A DNA stretch of 64,000 nt from positions 124,001 to 188,000 of the forward strand of contig NZ_JASSVS010000005.1 of the NCBI RefSeq assembly GCF_030250645.1, in the 5' to 3' direction. This document shows, one piece after another, positions 36,863-47,518 of this stretch (position 1 is the first letter of the stretch; each line of letters starts with the position of its first letter). Origin of the DNA: Marinobacter azerbaijanicus (GTDB taxonomy: Bacteria > Pseudomonadota > Gammaproteobacteria > Pseudomonadales > Oleiphilaceae). The translations under genes were made by a program, and so were the position numbers. A model generated the notes under the pieces. It searched no databases, was not told the origin of the DNA, and saw nothing but the letters and a program-made list of their open reading frames with translations.

Positions 36863-39007
36863 TCAGAGCAGCAGCCTGGCCAACCCTGACGCCCGGATCA
36901 CCCCACGTCCCACGGCCTCCTTCAGGACACTCTCCTGACTCACCACCAGGCTCAGCCAGTGGCGGGCACGGGTGATGCCGGTATACACCAGTTCGCGGGT
37001 CAGTACCGGGGTCAGGCGGTCCGGGATCACCAGGCAGGCGTGGGTAAACTCCGACCCCTGGGACTTGTGTACCGTCATGGCGTAGACGGTTTCCAGTGAC
37101 TGCAGGCGGCTGGGGGATATCCATCGGATCGCTCCACTACCATCACTGGACGGAAACGCCACCCGCAGGGTGTCGACCGGCTCGCCGGCCTCATTGCGAT
37201 CCCAGGGCACGCACAGGGTAACGCCGATATCGCCATTCATCAGGCCCAGATTATAGTCGTTCCCGGTAATCAGTACCGGGCGGCCCGCATACCAGCCTTC
37301 GGTGCGATCAATCAGACCGGCGCTGCGCAACCGCTCGGCAACTTCCCGGTTCAGTCCCTCGACCCCGAACGGGCCCTGGCGAAGCGCGCACAGAACCTTG
37401 AAGTGATTGAAGCCTCTCAGCACTTCGGTTGCCCAGGCATCCCACTGCTCCCGCGCCTCTGTTTCACCACCGGCGGAGGGCTTGTGGTCCCGGATGATAC
37501 GCAGGTAGTACCCATAGCCCACCGGCGGGGCGACCGGCTCATGATTGACGACACGCCCCTGACCATTGTTCCGGAACCGTTCAGGGCTTCCGGTGAGGGC
37601 ATGATCCGCCAGCATCGCCACGCCTGGCTCATTGAGCCACACCACATCCTCGAAACCCTGCCCCCGGCACTGGCGGATCAATGGTCGGTCCAGATTGCCG
37701 GCATTGGTGGCCGAGGCCAGAACGCCGATACCGCTGTGTTCGTTAAAGCGATAGCTCTTGCGAAGCATGGCGACCGCCTGATCCAGGGGCAGACCACCGG
37801 CGTCGGTCAATTCCGGGGGCAATGGGCATCCCGTCACCGATGCCAGCCATTGGGCCGTTTCCGGCAGGTAATGGGCTTTTTCGGCGCGCTGACAGAGCTC
37901 CCCCAATACGGCGCCGGCATCCACTGACGCCAGCTGGTCCTTGTCCCCCAGCATGATCAGCCGTGCCCTGTCCGGTAGCGCTGCAAACACAGACGCCATC
38001 AGGTCGACATCCACCATGGAAGCTTCGTCAATGACCAGAATATCCAGTGGCAGCGGGTTGTCCTCATTGTGACGGAAGCTCCGCGAGCCCGGCCGGCTAC
38101 CCAGTAACCGGTGCAGGGTGGTGACCCGGGTGGGAATGGCCGATTTGTCGGGCCGACCCGGCAGGTTTTCCAGGGGCAGACGGTCAACCGCACCACCAAT
38201 CGACTCGCTCAGCCTTGCGGCGGCCTTGCCGGTGGGGGCCGACAGACGGATACGCAGGTACGGGGTCGGGCCATCACCATCAGCCGATTCACAGGCCACC
38301 GACTGCAGGGCCGCCAGCAGGTTCACAACCGTCGTGGTCTTACCGGTGCCCGGGCCACCGGTGATCACGCTGAAACGGCTACGCGCTGCCAGTGCACAGG
38401 CGATTTTCTGGTAATCAGGTTCGGGCCCTGTTCCGAACAGGCCATCAAGCGCCTGAGCAAGCAGACCCACGTCTGCCGGCACGGCGTGCTGATCCAGACG
38501 GCCCCGGATGCCGGCAGCAATTAGCTGCTCGTAGCGCCAGAACCGGCGCAGGTACAGCCGCGAGCCGTCCAGCACCAGGGGTGTCGCCTGCTCACCGTCA
38601 CCGACTGCGGAACTCCGGCTCAGAGTGGCAACCAGTTCCTCCGGGCTGATACCTGCAAACAGATCCGATGGCCGCAGGCTGTCTGCCGGGAGTGATCCCG
38701 CGCCTTCTGGCGGCAGCACCAGCGTTGGCTCGGTGGCCTGACAGAGGTGACGTACGTCGAGACAGACGTGCCCCCGCCCCACCTGATGGGAGACCATGGC
38801 CGCCAGCAGGGCCAACATGGCCGAGGGCTGTTCGCCGTGTTCGCGAACGATGGTGCAGATAAAGTCCGCAAACGCATGATCCAGGGCGCGGACCCACTCC
38901 CGCTCTACCCAGTCGTCCAGCAGCGCCAGTGCTTCCGCGGCGGTTCTCGGTGTCGGCGCTGGTGCAACGTCAAACAGGTCGGCGATGTATCCGCTTTCTC
39001 CGGTCAT
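36863..39007 (-). CDS. recD: Exodeoxyribonuclease V subunit alpha (RecD)
   Basis: A 714-residue superfamily 1B helicase, the fast 5'-3' motor of RecBCD. Walker A 'GGPGTGKTTT' is at residues 217-226; 'DILVIDEASMVDVDLMASVF' (motif II), 'LIMLGDKDQLASVDAGAVLG' (motif III) and 'VYAMTVHKSQGSEFTHACLV' near the C-terminus follow. Length exceeds E. coli RecD by about 100 residues. Its start overlaps the recB stop by four bases. It is the last of the recC-recB-recD set. Confidence 0.93.
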   Translation of the reverse strand: MTGESGYIADLFDVAPAPTPRTAAEALALLDDWVEREWVRALDHAFADFICTIVREHGEQPSAMLALLAAMVSHQVGRGHVCLDVRHLCQATEPTLVLPPEGAGSLPADSLRPSDLFAGISPEELVATLSRSSAVGDGEQATPLVLDGSRLYLRRFWRYEQLIAAGIRGRLDQHAVPADVGLLAQALDGLFGTGPEPDYQKIACALAARSRFSVITGGPGTGKTTTVVNLLAALQSVACESADGDGPTPYLRIRLSAPTGKAAARLSESIGGAVDRLPLENLPGRPDKSAIPTRVTTLHRLLGSRPGSRSFRHNEDNPLPLDILVIDEASMVDVDLMASVFAALPDRARLIMLGDKDQLASVDAGAVLGELCQRAEKAHYLPETAQWLASVTGCPLPPELTDAGGLPLDQAVAMLRKSYRFNEHSGIGVLASATNAGNLDRPLIRQCRGQGFEDVVWLNEPGVAMLADHALTGSPERFRNNGQGRVVNHEPVAPPVGYGYYLRIIRDHKPSAGGETEAREQWDAWATEVLRGFNHFKVLCALRQGPFGVEGLNREVAERLRSAGLIDRTEGWYAGRPVLITGNDYNLGLMNGDIGVTLCVPWDRNEAGEPVDTLRVAFPSSDGSGAIRWISPSRLQSLETVYAMTVHKSQGSEFTHACLVIPDRLTPVLTRELVYTGITRARHWLSLVVSQESVLKEAVGRGVIRASGLARLLL

Positions 39008-42000
39008 GCTGCCTTCTCCCCCTCACCGCTGAACAGCCGGTCCAGTGCCTCAATCAGGGCCCGTTCCGGGCGCTCGGTAAAGGCTCCCGCACCCGGCGCG
39101 TCACATCCCCGCAGGAACAGGTAAACAGCACCCCCAACGTGGGTGTCGTAGTCATAGCCGGGCAGGCGGGACTTGAGCAGCCTGTGCAATGCCAGCAGGT
39201 AGATGACGTACTGCAGGTCATAGCGATTCTCGAGGATTTTTTCTTTCATGGCATCGGTCACGTAAGCCTGATCGTCCTCGCCGAGAACATTCGACTTGTA
39301 ATCCAGCACGTAATAGCGGCCATTATGCTCGAACACCAGGTCAATAAACCCTTTGAGCATACCGTTGAAAGTGGTTTCGTGTGCTTCCGGCCGGTTCTCA
39401 CCGTTCAGCGTGTGCTTGCGAACCAGTGCGTCCATGACGCGGGTGTTCACCTGGTGGCTTTCAAACCAGAATTCCAGTTCCGGGCGGAAGGTGTTCAGGC
39501 CTGCAAGCGAGCAGGCTTCCCCGTTGTCCGGCAGCGGGATGTCCATGGTGACAAGCGTGTGAACCCAGGCTTTCAGCGTGTCCGCCCAGTCGCTCCAGTT
39601 GCGCAGCTTGCACCGGCGTTCCAGCAGTTCGTGGAGCTCTTCAGGTGCGTCCGACACGTTACGGAATCCCCGGGCAGCACACCATTCCAGAATATCGTGC
39701 AGGAATGTGCCGGGGCCGGCGCCCCTGGGAAAACTGTGCTGGCTAAAGGGCTGCGGGGCTGCCGCATGCGTGCCGGCGGCAGCCATGGTATCAGCCCCTT
39801 CCGTCTCATCTTCCTCTCGCAGGTTCTCCTGTTCCGCGTCTTCACTGGCAGCCGTAAAATCGTCACCAAAACCACTGCGGGCGCCATAGGTAATGGCGGA
39901 ATAGCTGGCAATCCACCAGTTCTCACGGGCTTCCCGCACCGGCTCCAGAGCCCTGCCGAGCTCCGGTTCCGGTTCACCTGCGTAGACCTCATCCCCCGGC
40001 TCTGGCACCGGCGCCACCTCAATGGCTGGTTCGCCGGAGGCCATGGCCGCAAGAAACGGGGTCAGGTCCGTGTCCTCCTCACTGGCAGCCCGGCCCACCA
40101 GATGCCCAAGCCCACTCTGGCGCCAGCCCCTGATGCCGGCGGCACCGACCCAGGTGGCGTGGCGGGAACGGGTCAGGGCAACGTAGAGCTTGCGTATATC
40201 CTCACCCAGCCGCTCGCGATCCGCCCGGGCCAGGGTGTCTTCATCCGGTTCCAGGGAAATCTGCAGTCTGCCGCTGTCATCGTGATACTTGATGAAGGCC
40301 TGGTTGGGTTTTTCCTCCCGGAACTCGGTGGCGAAAGGCAGGAAAACCAGCGGGTATTCCAGTCCTTTGGACTTGTGCACGGTGACCACCTTGACCAGTC
40401 CGGCGTCACTTTCCAGGCGCATGGTCCGGTGCTCATCCTCGTCGTCGGACTCCCGCAGCATTTCCGTGTAGTGATGAATCAGGGCGTGTTCGCCGTCCAG
40501 TTGCTGGCTGTCCTGCTGCAGCAGCTCGGCGATGTGCAGAATATCCGTCAGCCCACGCTCGCCATCCGGCCCGGCCAGTAGCTTGGCGGGCACTTCATAG
40601 TCCATCAGCAGGCGCCGCAGCATGGGCAGTACGCCCTGCTGTTGCCAGAGTTCCCGGTAGCCCTGGAAACGGTTGATCTCCCGGTCCAGGGCATTCTCGT
40701 CGCTGAGCAGCCGGTCCAGCTCCTGGTAGGCCAGGCCCATGGTGGGTGTTGCCAGGGCGGCGCGAATCAGCGACAGCTGACCGGGCTCGGCACAGGCCTG
40801 CAACCACTGAAGCAACTCCAGTGCCTGCGCCGACTGCAGCACGGAATTGCGGTCCGACAGGTACACACTGCGAATACCCCGCGCACTCAGCGCCTGCCTG
40901 ACAGCATCCGCCTCATCGCGTTTGTTCACCAGAATGGCGATGTGTTCGGGTCGCAGGGGGTCGATGGGCTCGCCCTCGGCAGAGAAGCCGGCTTCACCGG
41001 CCTGGCCCAGATTCAACAGGCGGGCAATCTCAGCCGAGCAGACGTCTGCCATGGCTTCCCTGCCTGCCTCCTTGGCGATATGCCGGTCATCCGCCAGGGT
41101 CCAGAAAGTCAGTGGCGTTTGCGGCCTGCCCTGCACGCACCACTGCCGATCTGTGCCCCTGGCATTCACGGGATTGAACGGCAACGGGTTATCTTCTCCG
41201 GAACGGAACAGGAAAGCCCCTTCCGGAATTGTCTGGTCGGCCTGGGCAAACACACGATTAACGCCATCCACCATGGCAACGGCGGAACGGAAGTTGGTGC
41301 CCAGTGTGTAAGTGCGGCTGGCGACTGCCCGGCGGGCGTCCAGATAGGTGTAGATGTCCGCACCGCGAAAACCGTAAATGGCCTGCTTGGGGTCGCCAAT
41401 CATCAGCAGGCTGGTTTCCTGGTCGTTGCTGGCCACCCGGTAGACGCGGTCAAAAATGCGGTACTGGACCGGATCGGTATCCTGGAATTCGTCAATCATC
41501 GCCACCGGGAACTGACGGCGAATGGTTTCTGCCAGTCGCCCACCCTGAGGGCCGCCAAGAGCCTCATCCAGCCGGGTAAGCAGGTCATCAAATCCCATGC
41601 TTGCGAGGCGCTGTTTTTCACTATCCAGGCGCTGGGTAATCCAACAGGCGGCATGGTTAAGGATGTCCGGTTTGGCCACCGGCATGGCTTTCAGGGCCGG
41701 TTTGAGCTCGGCGATGGCATCCATGGCAGGATGGTGGGGCGGGTCTTCATCGCCGGTCCATTTTTCTGAAAAAGCATCGGCTTCCAGGGAATCAAAGCCC
41801 TTGGTGCGCTTGCTGGTGAGAAACTCATGGGGTTCGGCGGCATCAGTGGTGGCCCATTCCCGCAGGTAATCCACCGCCTTCTGGATGGAGTTTTTGGTCG
41901 TGCCGTGCAGAGGCTTTGGTTTGCGCTTTGCAGTTTCCGCCAGTAACTCATCCAGCTCATCACACCAGGCGGGCCAGGGTGCTTTCAGTTCCCGGAGTCT

Positions 42001-42711
42001 GTCCTCACGCTGGGTTTTCGCGTTTTCTGCGGCTGCCACCGGGTCACGCTCCGGCACAGGCAGCGCGTCAACATGGGGCAGCAGGTTACGGACTGACTGG
42101 CGCAGACTTTCCGGTGTTTTCCAGTTATCCAGCACTTCACCCATCAGCTCTGGCGACAAAGGGTAGATAAAGGTGCGCCAGTAATCCCGTACCACGTTGT
42201 CCAGCAGATCGGTCTGGCTGGTTTCCAGAGTCTGGCGGAACAGGCTACCGCTGTCGAAGGCGTGCTCGCTGAGCATGCGATTACACCAGCCGTGGATGGT
42301 GGAAACGGCTGCTTCGTCCATCCACTCCGCCGCCAGCAGCAGTTTCCGGCGACAGGCCGGCCAGTCTGCCTTTGGACAGGCATTGCGCAGGTTAACCAGC
42401 GGGTCTTTCGCGATTTCGCTGGTATCAACAGCATCCGGGTCCATTGCAAACAGGGCTGCGGCTTCGGTCAGTCGGGCACGGATGCGGTCCCGGAGTTCCT
42501 TGGTGGCGGCCTCGGTGAAGGTGACCACCAGCAGATTCGGCGGCATGATGCCCTCTTCCAGCGGCTCATCGGTCGTGCGATGCCCCAGTACCAGCCGCAC
42601 GTAGAGCAGTGCCAGGGTAAAGGTCTTGCCGGTGCCGGCGCTGGCTTCGATCAGCTGGCTGCCACGCAGTGGCAGTGTTAGAGGGTCGAGTCTACGAACG
42701 CTGCCGGTCAT
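39004..42711 (-). CDS. recB: Exodeoxyribonuclease V subunit beta (RecB)
   Basis: A 1235-residue helicase-nuclease. Walker A 'IEASAGTGKTFTLALLYVRL' covers residues 21-40; the helicase also shows 'FPVAMIDEFQDTDPVQYRIF' (motif II) and 'VKVVTVHKSKGLEYPLVFLP'. The C-terminal nuclease has Asp1124 in 'GFIDLVFEH', Asp1137 and Lys1139 in 'YVLDYKSNVLG', and the 'YDLQYVIYLLALHRLL' motif. Together with RecC and RecD it processes double-strand ends and loads RecA. Both ends overlap neighbours by four bases. Confidence 0.94.
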   Translation of the reverse strand: MTGSVRRLDPLTLPLRGSQLIEASAGTGKTFTLALLYVRLVLGHRTTDEPLEEGIMPPNLLVVTFTEAATKELRDRIRARLTEAAALFAMDPDAVDTSEIAKDPLVNLRNACPKADWPACRRKLLLAAEWMDEAAVSTIHGWCNRMLSEHAFDSGSLFRQTLETSQTDLLDNVVRDYWRTFIYPLSPELMGEVLDNWKTPESLRQSVRNLLPHVDALPVPERDPVAAAENAKTQREDRLRELKAPWPAWCDELDELLAETAKRKPKPLHGTTKNSIQKAVDYLREWATTDAAEPHEFLTSKRTKGFDSLEADAFSEKWTGDEDPPHHPAMDAIAELKPALKAMPVAKPDILNHAACWITQRLDSEKQRLASMGFDDLLTRLDEALGGPQGGRLAETIRRQFPVAMIDEFQDTDPVQYRIFDRVYRVASNDQETSLLMIGDPKQAIYGFRGADIYTYLDARRAVASRTYTLGTNFRSAVAMVDGVNRVFAQADQTIPEGAFLFRSGEDNPLPFNPVNARGTDRQWCVQGRPQTPLTFWTLADDRHIAKEAGREAMADVCSAEIARLLNLGQAGEAGFSAEGEPIDPLRPEHIAILVNKRDEADAVRQALSARGIRSVYLSDRNSVLQSAQALELLQWLQACAEPGQLSLIRAALATPTMGLAYQELDRLLSDENALDREINRFQGYRELWQQQGVLPMLRRLLMDYEVPAKLLAGPDGERGLTDILHIAELLQQDSQQLDGEHALIHHYTEMLRESDDEDEHRTMRLESDAGLVKVVTVHKSKGLEYPLVFLPFATEFREEKPNQAFIKYHDDSGRLQISLEPDEDTLARADRERLGEDIRKLYVALTRSRHATWVGAAGIRGWRQSGLGHLVGRAASEEDTDLTPFLAAMASGEPAIEVAPVPEPGDEVYAGEPEPELGRALEPVREARENWWIASYSAITYGARSGFGDDFTAASEDAEQENLREEDETEGADTMAAAGTHAAAPQPFSQHSFPRGAGPGTFLHDILEWCAARGFRNVSDAPEELHELLERRCKLRNWSDWADTLKAWVHTLVTMDIPLPDNGEACSLAGLNTFRPELEFWFESHQVNTRVMDALVRKHTLNGENRPEAHETTFNGMLKGFIDLVFEHNGRYYVLDYKSNVLGEDDQAYVTDAMKEKILENRYDLQYVIYLLALHRLLKSRLPGYDYDTHVGGAVYLFLRGCDAPGAGAFTERPERALIEALDRLFSGEGEKAA

Positions 42712-45700
42712 TTCGCGTTCTCCCGTCTACCGCAACCAGACTTCGCCCGGCCTGCCTGCTCTGCGTGCCAGAGCGGCTCATACAATGCGGACACCAGTTG
42801 CGGGAACTGCTCACTGGCAAGTAACTGCCCGAATTCAGGGTAAGCCCTGTGCAGGTAGCCGCTGTCCCGGGCCAGAGCCTTGTTGAAGGCTTCCTCTGCT
42901 TTCTGTAGCGCCTTGTCTTCATTGCCCTCACCCCGGGCAGGATACAGGCCCCGCAGATAGGCGAACGCAGCCCCGGACTCAACCGGTAATGGTCTGGTCT
43001 GGCCCTGCATCCAGTAATCCAGAAGCGTCGCCAGACTTTCACCGGCGGTGGCACTGTCCATGGGCAACAGATTGACCACCCGTTGTTCCTCCTTGGCGAT
43101 AATCAGAGTATGGAAAGACGCAAAGCGAAGATTGCCCGCCAGGTGTGCTACCCAGTGATCCAGCAGAGCCGGGAATCGCAGCTGGCGGGAGCTCCCGGCG
43201 CCTTCCAGAAGGTTGCTGCTGGCAATGACTACTCTGCAGACGCCGCCATCCGGGCGGGTGCGCAGGTTGCCCAGGCGGTCGCTGATGGTCAGGGGCTCCT
43301 CGCCATGCTCATGGCAATATTCGAACCCGATCACCTCTTCAATGGCCTCGGGCCAGAGAGCCAGGGCCTCCTGGTAGCGCTTGTACAGGTCCGGCATTCG
43401 ACTTTCCAGCTGCCGGGTCAGGGCGTACTCCGTCAGCCCCATACCCAACTCGCCCCGGCGGGCCATGCTGGCCAGGGCCGCTTCGATGCGTTGCTGCAGC
43501 TCCTCACCGGTGTCGGCTTTCATCACTGCCTGACGGATCAGTTCGTCCTCCAACCGCCAGTGTTGCAGGCCGTCCATGGCGAACGCTTCGTTGTCGGTAT
43601 CCAGGCTCTCAACATCGGTAAACCGTACCTGCAGACGACGCTGGTAAAAGACTTCCACCGGCCGTTTGAGAAACGCGCCAAGTTCGGCCAGGGTCAGCGG
43701 GTCTGCGGGAGACAGATATGGCAGTTCGGACTGCTCCGCTTCCTTGTTCCGGGACTGGTGCGCACTGAGCCATTCACTGTCGTAGGTGAACAGCCGGCGG
43801 GCCGACAATACGTCGCTGACATCCACAGAGCCGCTCTCCCCGGCGCCCTTATTGCCTGCAGGAAAGTACTCACGGCTGAAAGGCTGCAGCGGGTGCTCAA
43901 TGGTCAACGCTGCGGCAGAAGTCTGATCCGGTGCCGGCACCTGCCAGACGGCATCCAGGTGGTCCCGCAACTGGCTCACCAGAACCGATGGCGGCCGCTC
44001 CGAATCGTCGCGGATACTGCGCCCCACCCAGCTGATATAGAGTTGTTCCCGGGCCGACAACAGGGCCTCCAGGAACAGGTAGCGGTCGTCTTCCCGGCGG
44101 GATCGGTCTCCGGGGCGGTAATCCAGGGCCATCAGATCAAAATCCACTGGTGGACGTGAACGCGGGTAGTCGCCGTCGTTCATGCCCAGCAGGCAGACAT
44201 GCCGAAAGGGAATGGCACGCATCGGCATAAGGGTGGCGAAATTGACCTTGCCAGCCAGGAATCTCTGGTTGAGGCCGCCTTCCTCCAGGCCTTCCAGCAG
44301 GATTTCGCGAACGATATTAAGGGGCAGCTCGACCTGCTCCATGCCGGCACTGTCGCAATCCTGGAGCCACTGCTCTGCCTGCCGGCGCAGGCGATTGACC
44401 AACAGCAGCTCGTCTTCCGACAGATCGTCGAAGAAGCGCTCCAGTATCGACTGCAGCAGGTCAAGCCACCCCGCCGGTGTGGCGGTGGCCCGGAGTTCGT
44501 GCCAGAGGTCTTCCAGCCGGTCGATAAAGCGGCAGAGGCTGCCCGCCACACTGGCCTGCAGGCCGCCGATTTCCTCGAAGGGTTCGATATCCTGCCAGGG
44601 AGCATCGCGGCCGGTGCCATAACCCAGAAGCATCCGCCGCAAGCCGGCCTGCCAGGTGTTGCGTTCCAGGCCATCAGGCAGATCGAGACTACTGCGGTGA
44701 TCGCCGTGAAGCCCCCAGCGAATATTGGCGCCTTCCACCCATTGGCGCACCAGAGGCAGGTCACCCTCGGCGATGCCAAACCGGCTCCTTACTGACGGCA
44801 CTTCCAGCAGGCTGATGATTTCGCTGACACCAAACCGGCTTTCCGGCAGGGCCATCAGGGTATCCAGGGCAATCAGAACCGGCTGGCGGTGACGCTGGCC
44901 CTGGTCGGAAATGGTGAACGGAATATAGCGACGGGAGGATGATGGGTAGCGCCCAAACACCGCCTGGATATGGGGCGCATAGGTATCCACATCCGGCACC
45001 ATGACAATCACATCCCGGGGGCGCAGGTCCGGATTGCTGTTGAATGCCGCCAGTAACTGGTCATGGAGAATCTCCACTTCGCGCTGGGGGCTGTGGGCGT
45101 TGTGGAACACCACCGAATTGTCTGTGAATGGATCCAGAATACGATCCTGACCCAACATTTCCTGTTGCGAGGTGAGTGTGCGAATGTCGTTCTGGATCTG
45201 ATGCAGCAGCAGGGGCTGTTGCGGGTCGCCATGGGGCGTAAAGATATCGATGCGACCATCCGGCGTGGCAATGCGGCCCTGGTAGCTCTCCGGGTTATCA
45301 AACTCATCCAGCAGACGGATGTAATCCCGCCCCTGCTTGCCCCACGCGGCCAGCAGAGGGTTGGCATGCTGGTGCAGATCATCAGGGTTGGTCAGCGCGG
45401 CCAGTTTCGGATGAGCCTGCCCCCGCTTACGATCGGCGTTGAGAAGGTCACGATCGCTGATGATATCGGCCCAGTAGAATTCACTGGGATTATGCACGCA
45501 AAGCACCACCTGGCTGACCCGGCTGAGAATCGACAGAGCCTCCAGTGCCTGCTTTGGCAGCGAGGAAACACCAAACACCACAATACGTTGGGGTAGATCA
45601 GGCGGTCGGTCTGCTGCCGTCAGCGTCTGCCCCTCATCCATGAATCGGGTGTGTATGCGGGAACGGCTGGTGCCGGCGAATTCACCCACATCGTCCACCA

Positions 45701-46295
45701 GTTTGCGCCACAGAACCGGTTGCCAGCGCAGCTCTTCGCCCAGTTCCCTGTGTTCGCCCCGGGCCATTTGCAGGCGGTCGTATCCAGCCTCCCAATCCCC
45801 CAGCCAGTCAGCGCGAAAGACCTGGTACTGGTCGAACAGATCGGCAATCTTGCCGGCCAGCTGATAACGGCGGGTTTCTGTATCGGCCCCGGCCATGAAC
45901 CTTTGCAGCGGAGCAAAGACGTCATCTTCCTCGATCAACCGGGGCAGCAACCGGAACAGGCGCCAGACTAGCCGGGACTTGTCAAAGGGAGACTGCTCCG
46001 GCACCCCCGCCGGCGTCAGCACCGCACGATAGGCCTGCCAGATAAACCTGGCGGGGAAAAGGAAGTCCATGCCTGCGGCGACCCCCATACCCCCATCCCC
46101 TGTGTCGGAGGGATCTTCCGCCAGGGCAAGCTTCAGCCACTGGGCAATGCCATTGCTCTGCACCAGGAAGGTTTCGCTTTCCAGGGGCGGCAGCGGACTC
46201 TGCCGGCAGATCCAGACCACTGCCCGTCTCAGGTCCTCCAGATGGTTCGCATGGATGGCGTGAAAGCCGGGCTCTATGGTTGGCGTCGCTGGCAT
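42708..46295 (-). CDS. recC: Exodeoxyribonuclease V subunit gamma (RecC)
   Basis: A 1195-residue protein, close to E. coli RecC in length. Typical stretches are 'FLVQSNGIAQWLKLALAEDP' near the N-terminus, 'RIVVFGVSSLPKQALEALSI', 'VMVPDVDTYAPHIQAVFGRY' and 'MRAIPFRHVCLLGMNDGDYP'. RecC holds the complex together and scans for Chi; the helicase-like part is inactive in the family. It is the first of three overlapping genes on the minus strand and is divergent from teaA across 181 bases. Confidence 0.93.
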   Translation of the reverse strand: MPATPTIEPGFHAIHANHLEDLRRAVVWICRQSPLPPLESETFLVQSNGIAQWLKLALAEDPSDTGDGGMGVAAGMDFLFPARFIWQAYRAVLTPAGVPEQSPFDKSRLVWRLFRLLPRLIEEDDVFAPLQRFMAGADTETRRYQLAGKIADLFDQYQVFRADWLGDWEAGYDRLQMARGEHRELGEELRWQPVLWRKLVDDVGEFAGTSRSRIHTRFMDEGQTLTAADRPPDLPQRIVVFGVSSLPKQALEALSILSRVSQVVLCVHNPSEFYWADIISDRDLLNADRKRGQAHPKLAALTNPDDLHQHANPLLAAWGKQGRDYIRLLDEFDNPESYQGRIATPDGRIDIFTPHGDPQQPLLLHQIQNDIRTLTSQQEMLGQDRILDPFTDNSVVFHNAHSPQREVEILHDQLLAAFNSNPDLRPRDVIVMVPDVDTYAPHIQAVFGRYPSSSRRYIPFTISDQGQRHRQPVLIALDTLMALPESRFGVSEIISLLEVPSVRSRFGIAEGDLPLVRQWVEGANIRWGLHGDHRSSLDLPDGLERNTWQAGLRRMLLGYGTGRDAPWQDIEPFEEIGGLQASVAGSLCRFIDRLEDLWHELRATATPAGWLDLLQSILERFFDDLSEDELLLVNRLRRQAEQWLQDCDSAGMEQVELPLNIVREILLEGLEEGGLNQRFLAGKVNFATLMPMRAIPFRHVCLLGMNDGDYPRSRPPVDFDLMALDYRPGDRSRREDDRYLFLEALLSAREQLYISWVGRSIRDDSERPPSVLVSQLRDHLDAVWQVPAPDQTSAAALTIEHPLQPFSREYFPAGNKGAGESGSVDVSDVLSARRLFTYDSEWLSAHQSRNKEAEQSELPYLSPADPLTLAELGAFLKRPVEVFYQRRLQVRFTDVESLDTDNEAFAMDGLQHWRLEDELIRQAVMKADTGEELQQRIEAALASMARRGELGMGLTEYALTRQLESRMPDLYKRYQEALALWPEAIEEVIGFEYCHEHGEEPLTISDRLGNLRTRPDGGVCRVVIASSNLLEGAGSSRQLRFPALLDHWVAHLAGNLRFASFHTLIIAKEEQRVVNLLPMDSATAGESLATLLDYWMQGQTRPLPVESGAAFAYLRGLYPARGEGNEDKALQKAEEAFNKALARDSGYLHRAYPEFGQLLASEQFPQLVSALYEPLWHAEQAGRAKSGCGRRENAK

Positions 46296-46476
46296 ACCTG
46301 CCCTGTATTGTTCCGGGGTAAGAACTGAGAGCCTATCACAACTTGAGCAGGCTGCCGGGACCCGTAGCGTTCAGCCCCATGTAAATTTGCCAATTTCTTG
46401 CGAAATCGCCATTGTTTTGCCAGTCTAAATAAATGTAACAGATCATTTCAGCAAAAAAATAAGCGGAGACAACGCG

Positions 46477-47505
46477 ATGAGCACCATAAGCAAGTTCAAG
46501 AAACTGGCAGGATTTTCTGCGTTTGCATTTGCCGCGATGACAGCGGCAAATTCGGTAAATGCCGCCAACTGGCGCTATGCGCACGAAGAATACGAGGGTG
46601 ATGTCCAGGACGTATTCGCTTACGACTTCAAGGAATACATCGAGGACAACTCCGACCATACCATACAGGTCTACCGGTTTGGTGAGCTTGGCGAATCCGA
46701 CGACATCATGGAGCAGACCCAGGCTGGCATCCTCAACTTTGTGAACCAGTCGCCCGGTTTCACCGGCTCCCTGATTCCTGAGGCGCAGATTTTCTTCATT
46801 CCGTACCTGATGCCGACCGACATGGATACGGTGATTGAGTTTTTCCGCGAAAGCGAGGCCATCAACGAGGATTTCCCGGAGCTTTACGCTGAAGCCGGCC
46901 TTGAGTTGCTGAAGATGTATCCGGAAGGCGAAATGGTGGTTACCGTTGATGAGCCTGTTACCGAGCCGGAGGACTTCAACAACAAGAAAATCCGCGTAAT
47001 GACCAACCCGCTGCTGTCGGCAACCTATGAGGCATTTGGTGCCACACCAACGCCGCTTCCCTGGGGTGAGGTCTATGGCGCACTGCAGACCAATATGATC
47101 CAGGGTCAGGAAAACCCGATTTTCTGGATTGAATCCGGCGGTCTTTACGAGGTATCTCCGAACCTGGTCTTTACCAAGCATGGCTGGTTCACCACCGCAA
47201 TGATGGCCAACAAGAACTTCTATGATGGTCTGCCCGAAGAAGATCAGAAGCTGATCCAGGACGCAGCCGACTACGCGTTCGAGAAGATCATTGTGCACAT
47301 TGACGGCCTCGCCGATCGGTCCCTTGAAAAGATCAAGGAAGCCAGCGACGAAGTGACCGTTACCCGCCTGAACGATGAACAGATCGAAGCCTTCAAGGCC
47401 CGTGCACCACAGGTCGAAGACAAGTTCATCGAGATGACCGGTGAAAGTGGCAAAGAACTGCTGAACCAGTTCAAGGAAGACCTCAAGGAAGTTGAGAACA
47501 ACTGA
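46477..47505 (+). CDS. teaA: Ectoine/hydroxyectoine TRAP transporter binding protein (TeaA)
   Basis: A 342-residue periplasmic binding protein with a signal peptide cut after 'AANSVNA' at residue 29. The mature sequence begins 'ANWRYAHEEYEGDVQDVF' and continues 'VYRFGELGESDDIMEQTQAG', which I recognise as very close to Halomonas elongata TeaA, the ectoine-binding TRAP protein. 'PWGEVYGALQT' and 'QGQENPIFWIESGGL' supply pocket residues. A GGAGA site precedes the ATG. A strong hairpin follows the stop, before teaB. Ectoine may serve as osmoprotectant or nutrient. Confidence 0.87.
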   Translation: MSTISKFKKLAGFSAFAFAAMTAANSVNAANWRYAHEEYEGDVQDVFAYDFKEYIEDNSDHTIQVYRFGELGESDDIMEQTQAGILNFVNQSPGFTGSLIPEAQIFFIPYLMPTDMDTVIEFFRESEAINEDFPELYAEAGLELLKMYPEGEMVVTVDEPVTEPEDFNNKKIRVMTNPLLSATYEAFGATPTPLPWGEVYGALQTNMIQGQENPIFWIESGGLYEVSPNLVFTKHGWFTTAMMANKNFYDGLPEEDQKLIQDAADYAFEKIIVHIDGLADRSLEKIKEASDEVTVTRLNDEQIEAFKARAPQVEDKFIEMTGESGKELLNQFKEDLKEVENN

Positions 47506-47518
47506 ACCTGAAGGAAGC

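Noticed and set aside
38929..40581. Open frame of 550 codons opposite recD and recB
   Set aside because: Antisense to RecB/RecD, whose catalytic motifs are intact; the composition is that of a mirror frame.
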